Assembly: GCF_019049625.1 (NCBI RefSeq)
Contig: NZ_JAFMOY010000133.1
Span: 434,001 to 498,000, forward strand
From: Rahnella ecdela
GTDB taxonomy: Bacteria > Pseudomonadota > Gammaproteobacteria > Enterobacterales > Enterobacteriaceae
Direction of reading: 5' to 3'
Length of the DNA: 64,000 bases
Below the pieces are notes generated by a model. It did no database searches, had not been told where the DNA came from, and was given only the letters and a program-made list of their open reading frames with translations. Both the position numbers and the translations under genes were made by a program. This document shows, piece after piece, positions 1 to 8,423 of this stretch (positions within the stretch are counted from its first letter, which is position 1; each line of letters begins with the position of its first letter).

Positions 1-629
1 AAGCAAATAAAAATAATGATAAAGAGAAGCGTGTTTCTGCCTGCTGTTTTTAGTTCAATAAATGCCGTAAGCCCCAGAAGAAGGATAAGATTACTGTAAG
101 CACTGGAATCTTTTGCCACTCCTCCGGCCCTGAACACGTAACCCATTCCAGGGTATTTATACATCTGAGTGGCTGTCAGTGCCTGGCTTTGCACAAAGAA
201 TCCAACTGATGTTTCAAGGGTGACAAGAACGAAGAGGACGATAAAAAATAATGTAATCCCCTTCTGTTGTCGCTCATTGATTCCCCGGCTAAATGCCAGT
301 ATCAGAACACCGGGGATATACATCTCCAGCATTCTGAAATACCTCAAAAAGGCCGGAATGTGGTCTGTTGAACCAGGGTAATACAGATAACTGTAGGTGA
401 TTCCTGACAACACCCAAACTGACCAAAATGAAATAAACAATATAATATAGAAAGAATGTTTGTTTTTTTTCCTTTTTATTAATAAGAAAAAAAACAATGA
501 AAGCATTGAAAATGGAAAAGAAATTTCAAGGCCGGATATATTCCCTCGTCCAAAAGGTATTAATGTAATTATTGCCATAGCAAGGCATGAACATTGAATT
601 GCGATACTATCCTTATTGACAGATTGCAT
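1..629 (-). CDS. Polysaccharide polymerase/O-antigen-ligase-like membrane protein (partial, 3' end outside window)
   Basis: I translated this frame by hand from ATG at 629 to the left edge (about 209 codons) without meeting a stop. It starts MQSVNKDSIAIQ and alternates strongly hydrophobic segments with short polar loops, including a lysine-rich loop after the second segment. Position in a wza-wzc-wzx-glycosyltransferase operon and this topology suit a Wzy polymerase or WaaL-type ligase. The diagnostic large periplasmic loop would lie past the edge, so the polymerase role is inferred. The start lies 15 bases after the stop of the preceding glycosyltransferase gene. AT-rich composition matches the neighbouring genes of the serotype-specific part. 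Confidence 0.6.
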   Translation of the reverse strand, partial: MQSVNKDSIAIQCSCLAMAIITLIPFGRGNISGLEISFPFSMLSLFFFLLIKRKKNKHSFYIILFISFWSVWVLSGITYSYLYYPGSTDHIPAFLRYFRMLEMYIPGVLILAFSRGINERQQKGITLFFIVLFVLVTLETSVGFFVQSQALTATQMYKYPGMGYVFRAGGVAKDSSAYSNLILLLGLTAFIELKTAGRNTLLFIIIFIC

Positions 630-644
630 TAAACACCTTCATTC

Positions 645-1745
645 TTATTTCAATATGTCCGTGTATAAACTCAATTCAGCAAGGTAAGTACGTTCCGGGG
701 AAAATCTCTTGACGATGAAATCTTTAGCGTTAGTCTTTATGCGTGAATGATCTGTTTTGACCAGTTGAAGCTTTTCCGCAAGTTGTTCGACGTTGCCCAG
801 CTCATACAAATATCCTGTGATATTATTTTCGACCAGTTCGGCATTACCGCCTGAATCGGAAGCTAACACAGGGATTTCATAGAGCTGAGTTTCGAAAATC
901 ACTCTCCCTAATGGTTCTCTGTCTGATGGCACACATACCAGATTTACGTCATGCAGCTTCTCGCGGACATCAGAAACAAACCCTGTAAATTCCACCTGCT
1001 CGTGCAGATTATGTTCTTGGGTGAATTCTTGTATCTGCTTATAATATTCTTGATCTTTTTCAGTGCTTCTTGGTTCCCCAATAAATTTTAACTTCACTGA
1101 AGTGTCATTCATCAGATAAAGAGCATGCAAGACTTCCATTTGATTCTTAACTTCAGTTATTGCTCCAATTACCGCAATAACATACTTCTCATTATGCTGA
1201 ACAGACTCCACGTTTGCTCTGTCAAGAAATTTTAAGTCGAGTGGGTTATAGATAACACTTATTTTAGATAGAGAATCCGACACTCGTTTAAACGTACTTT
1301 TGACATATTCAGAGTTCGCCAGTATCACCGTTGAAAGCCGGTATATGACGTTGTCAACGAAACCGTGATTCGATAACTCAATACCGCATCGTGCGCGAAA
1401 AACTGTTTTACGTCCTCTTAGTCGGAATGACGGCATTGCAAACAGCCCATCATAAAATGTATTACAATGTACTATGGAATAGTATTTACTTCTCATTAAA
1501 GTTCGAAACATCAGATTGATCCCCCCCAGAACTCGTGAGTTAAATGGCTTGCTATCAATATAATGAATATGACTTTCGTTGATCCCTGAGTTCAGTAATT
1601 CCCTTTTGTATTTGCTGTTTTCTTTGTCAATCAGGATATTAAAATCCACTTTATCACTAATTTTTTCTAACAATGCAATCAGACTTCTTTGTCCACCGGC
1701 GACATCATGGCAGGTATCAACGTACAGAACTTTTTCTTTTTTCAT
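645..1745 (-). CDS. Glycosyltransferase, GT4 family
   Basis: A 366-residue glycosyltransferase of the GT-B fold, probably adding one sugar to the undecaprenol-linked repeat unit at the inner face of the cytoplasmic membrane. The N-terminal half has the typical start of the family (LYVDTCHDVAGGQRSLIALL). The C-terminal half has the nucleotide-sugar binding domain with VIGAITEVKNQ at about residue 190 and the E-x7-E motif EPLGRVIFE near residue 280. No signal peptide or membrane segment is evident. It overlaps the upstream glycosyltransferase gene by four bases (ATGA), so the two are translationally coupled. Donor and acceptor sugars cannot be read from the sequence. Confidence 0.85.
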   Translation of the reverse strand: MKKEKVLYVDTCHDVAGGQRSLIALLEKISDKVDFNILIDKENSKYKRELLNSGINESHIHYIDSKPFNSRVLGGINLMFRTLMRSKYYSIVHCNTFYDGLFAMPSFRLRGRKTVFRARCGIELSNHGFVDNVIYRLSTVILANSEYVKSTFKRVSDSLSKISVIYNPLDLKFLDRANVESVQHNEKYVIAVIGAITEVKNQMEVLHALYLMNDTSVKLKFIGEPRSTEKDQEYYKQIQEFTQEHNLHEQVEFTGFVSDVREKLHDVNLVCVPSDREPLGRVIFETQLYEIPVLASDSGGNAELVENNITGYLYELGNVEQLAEKLQLVKTDHSRIKTNAKDFIVKRFSPERTYLAELSLYTDILK

Positions 1746-2881
1746 TGTGTTTCTCCCTTTTTTATATCATTCAAAGTGAGATCTGCAAGCTTGGACCAGG
1801 TGAATTTCTTCACATCAGAAATACAGTTATTGCTTAATTCACTGAGCAACTCTCTGTCCGTGTAGAGCTTCATGATTGCCTGAGATATCTCCTGAATATC
1901 TTCTTTTACTACGAGGCCGTTACGGTTATTTATTACAACTTCACTGATTGCGCCCACATCTGTTGCAACAGAAGGTATACCGTAGATTGCGGCCTCCAGA
2001 AATACCAATCCGAAACCTTCAATTTTTTTATTACTATGCTTTGCAGCAAGCACAAATATATTGTTTTGCTGATAGATTTTCTTAAGTTCTTCATCACCAA
2101 CGCCAGACCGAATCATGAGTCTGACGTCATTCTGATTAGCCAGTGCTTTCAAATTCTCTATAAACTCATCACTACCATTACCCACGATGGTATAGAGAAT
2201 TTTTTTTCTGATATTTGGAGGAAGTAATCCTAATGATTTAATAACATGATCATACCCTTTTCTGTCGTCTAATCTTCCAACAGTAAGTATATTGAACTGC
2301 CCTGAATTAGTATTATTAAGATATGTTTCATTGCTTAACTTCAAATCTTGAGAAACACCAAGATAAGTAACAACCACCGGGATCTCTTTTGGAACGTGAT
2401 GGTTTTCCAGCAAAATACCTTTCGTATAATTACTGTTAGTAAAAATAGTTTCCACACCAGTAAATAAATTTAATACCCTTGCAAACACAGAAGCCTTACC
2501 ATTCTTTAGATTAAGGACTTCACTTCCATGTAGCATAAGATTAAATTTTATTTTTTTATGCAGAATAAATCTATTAACGAATTGTATGGCAACCCAAAAT
2601 GGCCAGTCTGCGACCAAAATATAGTCATATTCATCAAAATTTATAGATATTACTTTTTTTATTAATTTTGGCAAATGCCAATATTTAAACTGTCCACCGG
2701 AAAAAAGATTTAATGCCACATTTTTGCTGATGTCACTATACCTGAGCTTATCATTATATTCAGGGGCAATCAGAGTTACCTGATTATCATGTTTAATGAC
2801 ATTAATTAACTCTTCACAATACCGACCAATACCACCTTTGAAGGGATAAAATTCATTGGTGAGAATTAATACCTTCCGCAT
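1742..2881 (-). CDS. Glycosyltransferase, GT4 family
   Basis: A 379-residue GT-B glycosyltransferase. The N-terminus has the glycine-rich FKGGIGRYCEEL typical of GT4 enzymes. The C-terminal Rossmann domain carries LTVGRLDDRKGYDHVI near residue 200 and the E-x7-E motif EGFGLVFLE near residue 288, followed by SVATDVGAISEVV. It should act in the cytoplasm on lipid-linked repeat units of the exopolysaccharide. The start codon overlaps the wzx stop in a TAATG arrangement, and the 3' end overlaps the next glycosyltransferase by four bases. Composition is AT-rich compared with wza-wzc, as is usual for the variable part of such loci. Linkage specificity is unknown. Confidence 0.85.
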   Translation of the reverse strand: MRKVLILTNEFYPFKGGIGRYCEELINVIKHDNQVTLIAPEYNDKLRYSDISKNVALNLFSGGQFKYWHLPKLIKKVISINFDEYDYILVADWPFWVAIQFVNRFILHKKIKFNLMLHGSEVLNLKNGKASVFARVLNLFTGVETIFTNSNYTKGILLENHHVPKEIPVVVTYLGVSQDLKLSNETYLNNTNSGQFNILTVGRLDDRKGYDHVIKSLGLLPPNIRKKILYTIVGNGSDEFIENLKALANQNDVRLMIRSGVGDEELKKIYQQNNIFVLAAKHSNKKIEGFGLVFLEAAIYGIPSVATDVGAISEVVINNRNGLVVKEDIQEISQAIMKLYTDRELLSELSNNCISDVKKFTWSKLADLTLNDIKKGETQ

Positions 2882-4341
2882 TATGCACCACCTATCTGTC
2901 TGTTCTTATTCATCTTCCCTTTGGCATAATTCAGAACTTCCCAAAGAGCATTAACTTTGAGCATAGCGCAACACAGCATGTAAACTATGACACCCAAAAT
3001 AACCTTCAATATAATGTCAATGAATCCGCCATCGACACTGAAAAAGTAGGTCGATAAAAACATCAATAGTGTCGCAATGAATATTAAAGACATATCTTTC
3101 AGCTGCTTTATCGCACCATACCCAAACAATTTTCCTGGATAGTAAGCGTTAATAAAAAAGTAAAATATAGAAATCACAAAGTTACTTATAACCATGTACT
3201 TCAATCCAAATGGAGCGGACATAAACAGACCAATTATCGTCAAAGGGAGTTTTATCAGGTCAATCTTCAGATACAGGTCAGATCGACCGACTGCATTTAG
3301 AAGATTTGCATTTATCGCACCAAGAGGAATAATCATACGAGACAGAGCCAGCCACTGGATAATGAAAACGGAAGGTAGCCACTTATCAGTAAGGAATAAT
3401 CTGACAAAGGGCTCCGCAATCACCACGAGTCCAACCATACAAGGAAGAACGATGAAGGCGGTCATATCCAGGCTCTTTTTATATATTTTCAGCAACCGTT
3501 CCCTGTCATCCTGTGCAGCAGCCATTACCGGAAACAAAACACCTTGCAAAATGTTGAACAGGTTTACAGACAGTAAGTCAGGCAAGTTCCGGCCTTGCGA
3601 ATAATACCCGACTTCCATGCTCGTAAAGAGGCGACCGATAAGGATTGAATATGAGTTATCTGATAACACGCCGGTGAGCCCTGCTAAAAACACCTTTGAT
3701 CCAAAATTGAACAGCTCTTTGGTTCGGGCCAATGAAAACTCCAGTTTAGGCCGCCATTTGGAAACAATAAACATCAGGACGGTAACGATAGCTGAATAGC
3801 TTATTGCCTGATAAACTAGTGCAAATACACCATATTTCATATAAGCCAGATAAATAGCAAATATGCCACTAATCAGTACCGCCCAAAAATTAACTAATGT
3901 TTTTAGCTTGAAATTTAATTCTATGCTTAACTTTGCTATCTGAACAACGCTAAGTGATTTAATGACAATGCTGATTGATATCAACCTGATGACTTCGATA
4001 AGTCTGTTGTCATTATAAAACTCTGATATTTGTGGGGCTAAGAAATAAAGAACCACATATATCATCAAACCCAATACAAAGTTTATATAAAAAACAGTTG
4101 AGTAATCTAAGTCTGTGCGGTCTTTTTTTTGAATTAATGCCTGTGAGAAACCTCCGTTAATTATCACATCAGAAAGCACCAGAAATACTGCCACCATACC
4201 TACCAGGCCGTACTCTGCAGGAGTAATCATCCTTGCTATCATAATGCGGATAACGAATTGTCCGCCCTGTACCATAAACCTTTCAATGGCATTCCAGATT
4301 AGCCCTGAAATAGTGCGCTCTTTTATTGATTTAGTTATCAT
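2881..4341 (-). CDS. Repeat-unit flippase, MOP superfamily (Wzx/WzxC type)
   Basis: A 486-residue polytopic membrane protein with about 14 predicted hydrophobic segments. The N-terminal signature ISGLIWNAIERFMVQGGQF and the following ARMITPAEYGLVGMVAVF are characteristic of the WzxC/AmsL-type polysaccharide exporter branch of the MOP superfamily. Known members flip undecaprenyl-diphosphate-linked repeat units to the periplasmic face, where polymerisation happens. It is the first gene after the wza-wzb-wzc export block and is separated from wzc by a short gap with a terminator-like hairpin. Family assignment is firm; the exact substrate is unknown. Confidence 0.88.
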   Translation of the reverse strand: MITKSIKERTISGLIWNAIERFMVQGGQFVIRIMIARMITPAEYGLVGMVAVFLVLSDVIINGGFSQALIQKKDRTDLDYSTVFYINFVLGLMIYVVLYFLAPQISEFYNDNRLIEVIRLISISIVIKSLSVVQIAKLSIELNFKLKTLVNFWAVLISGIFAIYLAYMKYGVFALVYQAISYSAIVTVLMFIVSKWRPKLEFSLARTKELFNFGSKVFLAGLTGVLSDNSYSILIGRLFTSMEVGYYSQGRNLPDLLSVNLFNILQGVLFPVMAAAQDDRERLLKIYKKSLDMTAFIVLPCMVGLVVIAEPFVRLFLTDKWLPSVFIIQWLALSRMIIPLGAINANLLNAVGRSDLYLKIDLIKLPLTIIGLFMSAPFGLKYMVISNFVISIFYFFINAYYPGKLFGYGAIKQLKDMSLIFIATLLMFLSTYFFSVDGGFIDIILKVILGVIVYMLCCAMLKVNALWEVLNYAKGKMNKNRQIGGA

Positions 4342-4361
4342 ATTCGTCTTTTAAATCCGAC

Positions 4362-4380
4362 AAAACCTGCGGGCAGGCTT
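4362..4380 (-). terminator. Attenuator-like hairpin between wzc and wzx
   Basis: Read on the minus strand, AAGCCTG-CCCG-CAGGTTT forms a seven-pair stem (one G-U) followed by a short T-rich run. It lies just after the wzc stop and inside the operon, so it would reduce rather than end transcription of the distal genes. A stem-loop after wzc is also known from E. coli group 1 capsule operons. The stem is short, so confidence is moderate. Confidence 0.42.
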
Positions 4381-4399
4381 GTTACTTTTAACATGAGTG

Positions 4400-6571
4400 C
4401 TATTTATCGTCCGAATAAGCATAGCCGTAGCCACTGTAACCATACCCATAATAGCTACTGGCCTTTTTAATCACGCTGTTAATAATACAACCTTTAACCT
4501 TAACACCACTCTGCTCAAACCTTCTTATGCTCACTTCGACTTCTTTCACCGTATTCATTTCAAAGCGAGCTACCAGCAATGTGGTACCGACATATCTGCC
4601 GATGATTGCAGCATCGGTGACAGCAAGAATTGGCGGCGTATCAATAATAACCAGATCATAATTTTCCGATGCCCAGTTGATCAACATTTCGAATCTCTTA
4701 TGCATCAGTAACTCAGCCGGATTAGGCGCTATCTCTCCTCGTGAAATAAAATCTATACCGACAGCAGGTATATTTACCGTTGCAGATTGATGGTTTGATC
4801 TCCCGGACAAGATGTCTGAAAGACCATTCTCCACGCCTGCTTTCAATATTTTATGAACATGGCCTCTTCGCATATCTGCATCAATCAAAAGTATCTTTTT
4901 ATTTGTCTGTGCAAGGACTGCGGCCAGGTTACTACTGACGAAGGTTTTGCCGGCGTTCTGGCTTGGCCCTGAAATCATCAGTACATTATTTTTAGCTTCC
5001 ATCATGGCGAAATGAAGACTCGTGCGCAGACTGCGTATTGCTTCAATAGCGAGGTCCGCAGAATTTTCAACCACAAGAAAACTTGTTTGCTTGTCTTTTC
5101 TTTTTGCTTTATTGGGTCTGATTCTACCTGACTTATTTTTTCTGCTCAGCCATTCCGACAGGGGAATACTCGCATAAACATTAATTCCTCTTTCTTCGAG
5201 CTGTTCAGGTGAATCTATACCTTTCCTCAGGAATACACGTAACAACACGATACTGATTGAAATCAGCCCCCCTAATATAAGACCAATTAATACAATCAGC
5301 ACTTTTTTAGGCTTGACTGCTTTGGGTTCCGTGACCGCAGTATCGATGATGCGCACATTACCAATTGCACTCGATTTAGCGATGCTGAGTTCCTGCTGGC
5401 GATTCAACAGTTGCATGTAAATAGCGCGATTAGATTCAGCGTCGCGGCTGAGTCTGGCAACTTCCTGCTGCGTTGCAGGCATTGCAGAGACGCTTTTGTT
5501 CAACCGGTCCCGCTCTTTGAGCAATGTCTGACGTTTTTCCAGCAGTGCTTTATACGTCGGATGGTCTTTCGTATAAAGCTGCGAAATCTCCGCCTCACGG
5601 AATGTCAGCTCGTTTAACTGGCTTTCGACATTGACTATCTGATCCAGCACCGACTTGGCCTCAAGTGACAAATCGACGGAATCTTTCTGGCGGCGATACG
5701 TATTCAGATTGTCTTCGGCGGTATTGAGATCTGTGCGAACCTGCGGTAACTGGCGTTCAAGAAATTCGAGACTTTTCGCATTCTGAGCAGCCTGACGAGC
5801 GATATTTTGATCAAGATAATTCTGGCTGATACTGTTCAATATCGCCGAGATATGTTCCTGATGATCCCCATTTATTGAAAGATTCAGGATCCCAGTATCT
5901 TTCCCCTGGTCACTAACATTAAACGTATCGAGCAGATCATTTATTGCCCGTAGCCGGCTCAGATAGTAGACGTTAAATTGGGTACCTGCCGCGGCCTGTA
6001 TATCCTTTACGAGTAACGAAATGCCCTTGTCATTAAGCAGATTTCCGACCACACCCTTTATTTCAAAGTCGTCCCCTTTGACCAGATAGTTATTTTTATC
6101 TATAACTTCGAGGGTTATTTTCGGAACGTTACTGTCACTGACGGGTAAATATAAGTGACCGATTGACAACGTACCCGGTGCTTCTCCGGTTAACCTTGCC
6201 CATCCACGCCCAAAAATCGGGAAATACTTCTGCTTAACCACGGCCTGCAGATTCAGGTCATCGACTGTTTTGCCGAGGACCATGCGTGACTGCAACAGTG
6301 CGATTTCCGGAGCAGATTGTGGCTGAGAATCGGGAAGTACCTGACTCAGGCTTTCAAGGATGGCATTGCCCTGCTTCTGTTCAACCTGAATTAGAGCATC
6401 CGCCTGATAAATTGGCGTAGCGAAAAGAACATAAATCACAGCCAGCACCGTGAATACGGTGGTAATACAAATAATCATTTTTCGGTGATCAATAAGCTCA
6501 CCAAATAGGCGCCCTACATCTATTTCATCTGAATCGGGTGAAGCGGGTGTTTTTGAAATGACGGGTGACAT
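4400..6571 (-). CDS. wzc: Wzc: polysaccharide co-polymerase and BY-type tyrosine autokinase
   Basis: A 723-residue inner-membrane protein controlling polymerisation and export of high-molecular-weight polysaccharide together with Wza. The N-terminal Wzz domain starts with a membrane segment near residue 35. A long periplasmic coiled-coil part follows, then a second membrane segment near 425-445 preceded by the proline-containing PKAVKPKK. The cytoplasmic kinase has Walker A (SGPSQNAGKT, about 535), Walker A' (LLIDADMRRG, about 564) and Walker B (DLVIIDTPP, about 640). The last 18 residues form a tyrosine cluster (SSYYGYGYSGYGYAY), the autophosphorylation tail whose cycling with Wzb governs export. 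It lies 21 bases after wzb. All key motifs are intact. Confidence 0.96.
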   Translation of the reverse strand: MSPVISKTPASPDSDEIDVGRLFGELIDHRKMIICITTVFTVLAVIYVLFATPIYQADALIQVEQKQGNAILESLSQVLPDSQPQSAPEIALLQSRMVLGKTVDDLNLQAVVKQKYFPIFGRGWARLTGEAPGTLSIGHLYLPVSDSNVPKITLEVIDKNNYLVKGDDFEIKGVVGNLLNDKGISLLVKDIQAAAGTQFNVYYLSRLRAINDLLDTFNVSDQGKDTGILNLSINGDHQEHISAILNSISQNYLDQNIARQAAQNAKSLEFLERQLPQVRTDLNTAEDNLNTYRRQKDSVDLSLEAKSVLDQIVNVESQLNELTFREAEISQLYTKDHPTYKALLEKRQTLLKERDRLNKSVSAMPATQQEVARLSRDAESNRAIYMQLLNRQQELSIAKSSAIGNVRIIDTAVTEPKAVKPKKVLIVLIGLILGGLISISIVLLRVFLRKGIDSPEQLEERGINVYASIPLSEWLSRKNKSGRIRPNKAKRKDKQTSFLVVENSADLAIEAIRSLRTSLHFAMMEAKNNVLMISGPSQNAGKTFVSSNLAAVLAQTNKKILLIDADMRRGHVHKILKAGVENGLSDILSGRSNHQSATVNIPAVGIDFISRGEIAPNPAELLMHKRFEMLINWASENYDLVIIDTPPILAVTDAAIIGRYVGTTLLVARFEMNTVKEVEVSIRRFEQSGVKVKGCIINSVIKKASSYYGYGYSGYGYAYSDDK

Positions 6572-6592
6572 GCGTTGGTTTCCCAGATGGAG

Positions 6593-7027
6593 TTATCCGT
6601 TCAGTTTTTGCAACCAGGACTGGCAAGCCTGGTCAATTAAACGATATATAGCCTCAAAGGCTTCCTGACTTTTACGATAAGGATCCGGAATTTCTCTGGC
6701 CCCGTCCCAGTGCCCCAGGAGCATGATCTTTCCCCGTGCTTCGGGAGAAACCCGGCTGATCTGTTCCTGATGCGATTTTTCCATAACCAGAATGAGGTCG
6801 TACTGGCGGCCAAGGGAGGCGGTGAATTGTCTGCCGCGATGGTCATCGAGAATGAGCTCGTGCTTTTTCGCTATCTGCACAGCTGCGGGATCTGCCGGGT
6901 TATCTACTAACGCGGCCATTCCCGCTGAATCTATTCTCTTGTCCGGGAGCAAACCCCTTAATAGCCTTTCCGCAATAGGTGAACGGCAAATATTGCCGGT
7001 GCAAACGACCAAAATAGAATCAAACAT
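6593..7027 (-). CDS. wzb: Wzb: low-molecular-weight protein tyrosine phosphatase
   Basis: A 144-residue cytoplasmic phosphatase that removes phosphate from the Wzc tyrosine tail. The P-loop signature CTGNICRSP near the N-terminus holds the catalytic cysteine and arginine, and IPDPYRKS near residue 113 holds the general-acid aspartate. I chose ATG at 7027 (MFDSILVVC), which overlaps the wza stop as TGATG; an upstream in-frame ATG at 7039 would add four residues inside wza. The wza-wzb-wzc order and the one-base overlap show a translationally coupled export cassette. Homologues in ams/cps loci are AmsI and its relatives. Confidence 0.94.
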   Translation of the reverse strand: MFDSILVVCTGNICRSPIAERLLRGLLPDKRIDSAGMAALVDNPADPAAVQIAKKHELILDDHRGRQFTASLGRQYDLILVMEKSHQEQISRVSPEARGKIMLLGHWDGAREIPDPYRKSQEAFEAIYRLIDQACQSWLQKLNG

Positions 7028-8169
7028 CAGGGATTCCATTGTCGGACGAAGCGACCCGCTTCGATCATGTCATGCACGCCGGTAATGGTCGGGACAATCT
7101 GCGAAATCACACGGTTCCAGCGAACAATCGGTGCCGTGGTGACATAAACAATGTCGTAAGGTTGCAGCTGGAATTCTGTGCTTATCACCATTGAAGAGGC
7201 ATCTTTCGCATTCAGCTGATAGATGTTCGCAATTTTACCTTTGTTGTTACCCTTAAGAGGACGGATTACAAATATTCCGGAAGCATCCGCCGTGCTCTGA
7301 GCAATACCGTCTGAATTGCCCAGCGCCTCTGCCAGCGTCATTCCGCTGCGATCCATCTTCAGGGTGCTTTGCTTAGTGACTTCCCCCATCACAAACACTT
7401 TCAGATCGTCGTTACGCGGCACGAACAGAATGTCACCGGGATACAATAACCGGTTCTGCGTCAGGTCACCTTTTTGCATCAGGGCATGCAGTGAGATTTG
7501 CGTATCGTGGCCATTGTGGTTGAGCACCACGTTACGCCAGTCGGCATCCGGCGCTAATCCGCCAGCCGCATTGATCGCATCTATCACCGTTAGAGGAATG
7601 TTAGTAATGGGTTGCTGGCCAGATTTTATGACTTCGCCGGTGGTGTAGATCTTTTGCGAACGGAATGCCGCGATGCTGACATCAACCTGCGGGCTTTCGA
7701 TATACGTCGCCAGCCGGGTACTGATTTCCTGACGGACCTGGGTGACCGTCTCTCCGGTCACTTTTAATTTTCCGATATAAGGATAGAAAATCGTTCCGTC
7801 AGAATTTACCCAGTTGCCGGTATCGCTGGCACTTCGGTACTGGCCTGCGGGTGTAGTCAGCTCAGGGTGATCCCAGACGGTCACCATAAGGACATCCCCG
7901 ACGCCTATGTGATATTCATATTTTTTTAACTGCTCATCTAACTCCGGATTAGGTCGGGCAATAACAGCTGGCGACCTTAAGCTGTCCACCAGAGAAGGGG
8001 TCAGCGGAAAAATATTAACAAGTTTATCAATATTATAATTATTATCTGGCTGTTCTACGATTGCCTTTCCGGTGGTGTGTAAACTCTGCCCCGGAATTAC
8101 CGTACATCCACTTAGCATCCCAAGTGTGGCTATCATTACAGAAATATTCAAAAAGCTTTTTTTCATCAT
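7027..8169 (-). CDS. wza: Wza: outer-membrane polysaccharide export lipoprotein
   Basis: A 380-residue lipoprotein forming the octameric outer-membrane channel for capsule or exopolysaccharide. The signal peptide ends in the lipobox LSGC, giving a lipidated Cys at about residue 22. The polysaccharide-export domain ([19 protein letters not shown]) and repeated SLBB-type segments ([27 protein letters not shown]) follow. The C-terminal stretch [14 protein letters not shown] corresponds to the amphipathic helix that lines the pore in E. coli Wza. Two adjacent ATG codons (8169 and 8166) could start it; the ribosome site is weak. It follows wbaP after a 254-base gap with a terminator-like hairpin. 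Confidence 0.95.
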   Translation of the reverse strand: MMKKSFLNISVMIATLGMLSGCTVIPGQSLHTTGKAIVEQPDNNYNIDKLVNIFPLTPSLVDSLRSPAVIARPNPELDEQLKKYEYHIGVGDVLMVTVWDHPELTTPAGQYRSASDTGNWVNSDGTIFYPYIGKLKVTGETVTQVRQEISTRLATYIESPQVDVSIAAFRSQKIYTTGEVIKSGQQPITNIPLTVIDAINAAGGLAPDADWRNVVLNHNGHDTQISLHALMQKGDLTQNRLLYPGDILFVPRNDDLKVFVMGEVTKQSTLKMDRSGMTLAEALGNSDGIAQSTADASGIFVIRPLKGNNKGKIANIYQLNAKDASSMVISTEFQLQPYDIVYVTTAPIVRWNRVISQIVPTITGVHDMIEAGRFVRQWNP

Positions 8170-8287
8170 TTAATATCATCTGTAGTTCAGTTAAATATCT
8201 GCCAATGGACAGGAAAAACCTGCAATCCGGCAGCCGGAAACTATCATTCCTGTGTGAAGACAATTCCAATAAATACAATGACTTTAT

Positions 8288-8329
8288 CTGCAACAAAAAT
8301 TTCGGCTTTCACCGAAACTCAGGTTGCAG
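8288..8329 (-). terminator. Attenuator-like nested hairpin between wbaP and wza
   Basis: On the minus strand an inner stem TTTCGG-TGAAAG-CCGAAA is followed at once by TTTTT. This is enclosed by a second pair of arms, CTGCAAC and GTTGCAG (8323-8329 and 8288-8294). The inner stem plus T-run is an intrinsic-terminator shape inside the operon. With an ops element in the leader, RfaH antitermination would be expected to carry polymerase past it (inference). Confidence 0.55.
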
Positions 8330-8423
8330 GAAAAAGAATTAATGAAAATGGTGTGTTATTTATATGAAGGGGAACTGATGCTTTATACAATCACGACTTT
8401 TTCAAGTGATTTATTTTCACGAA

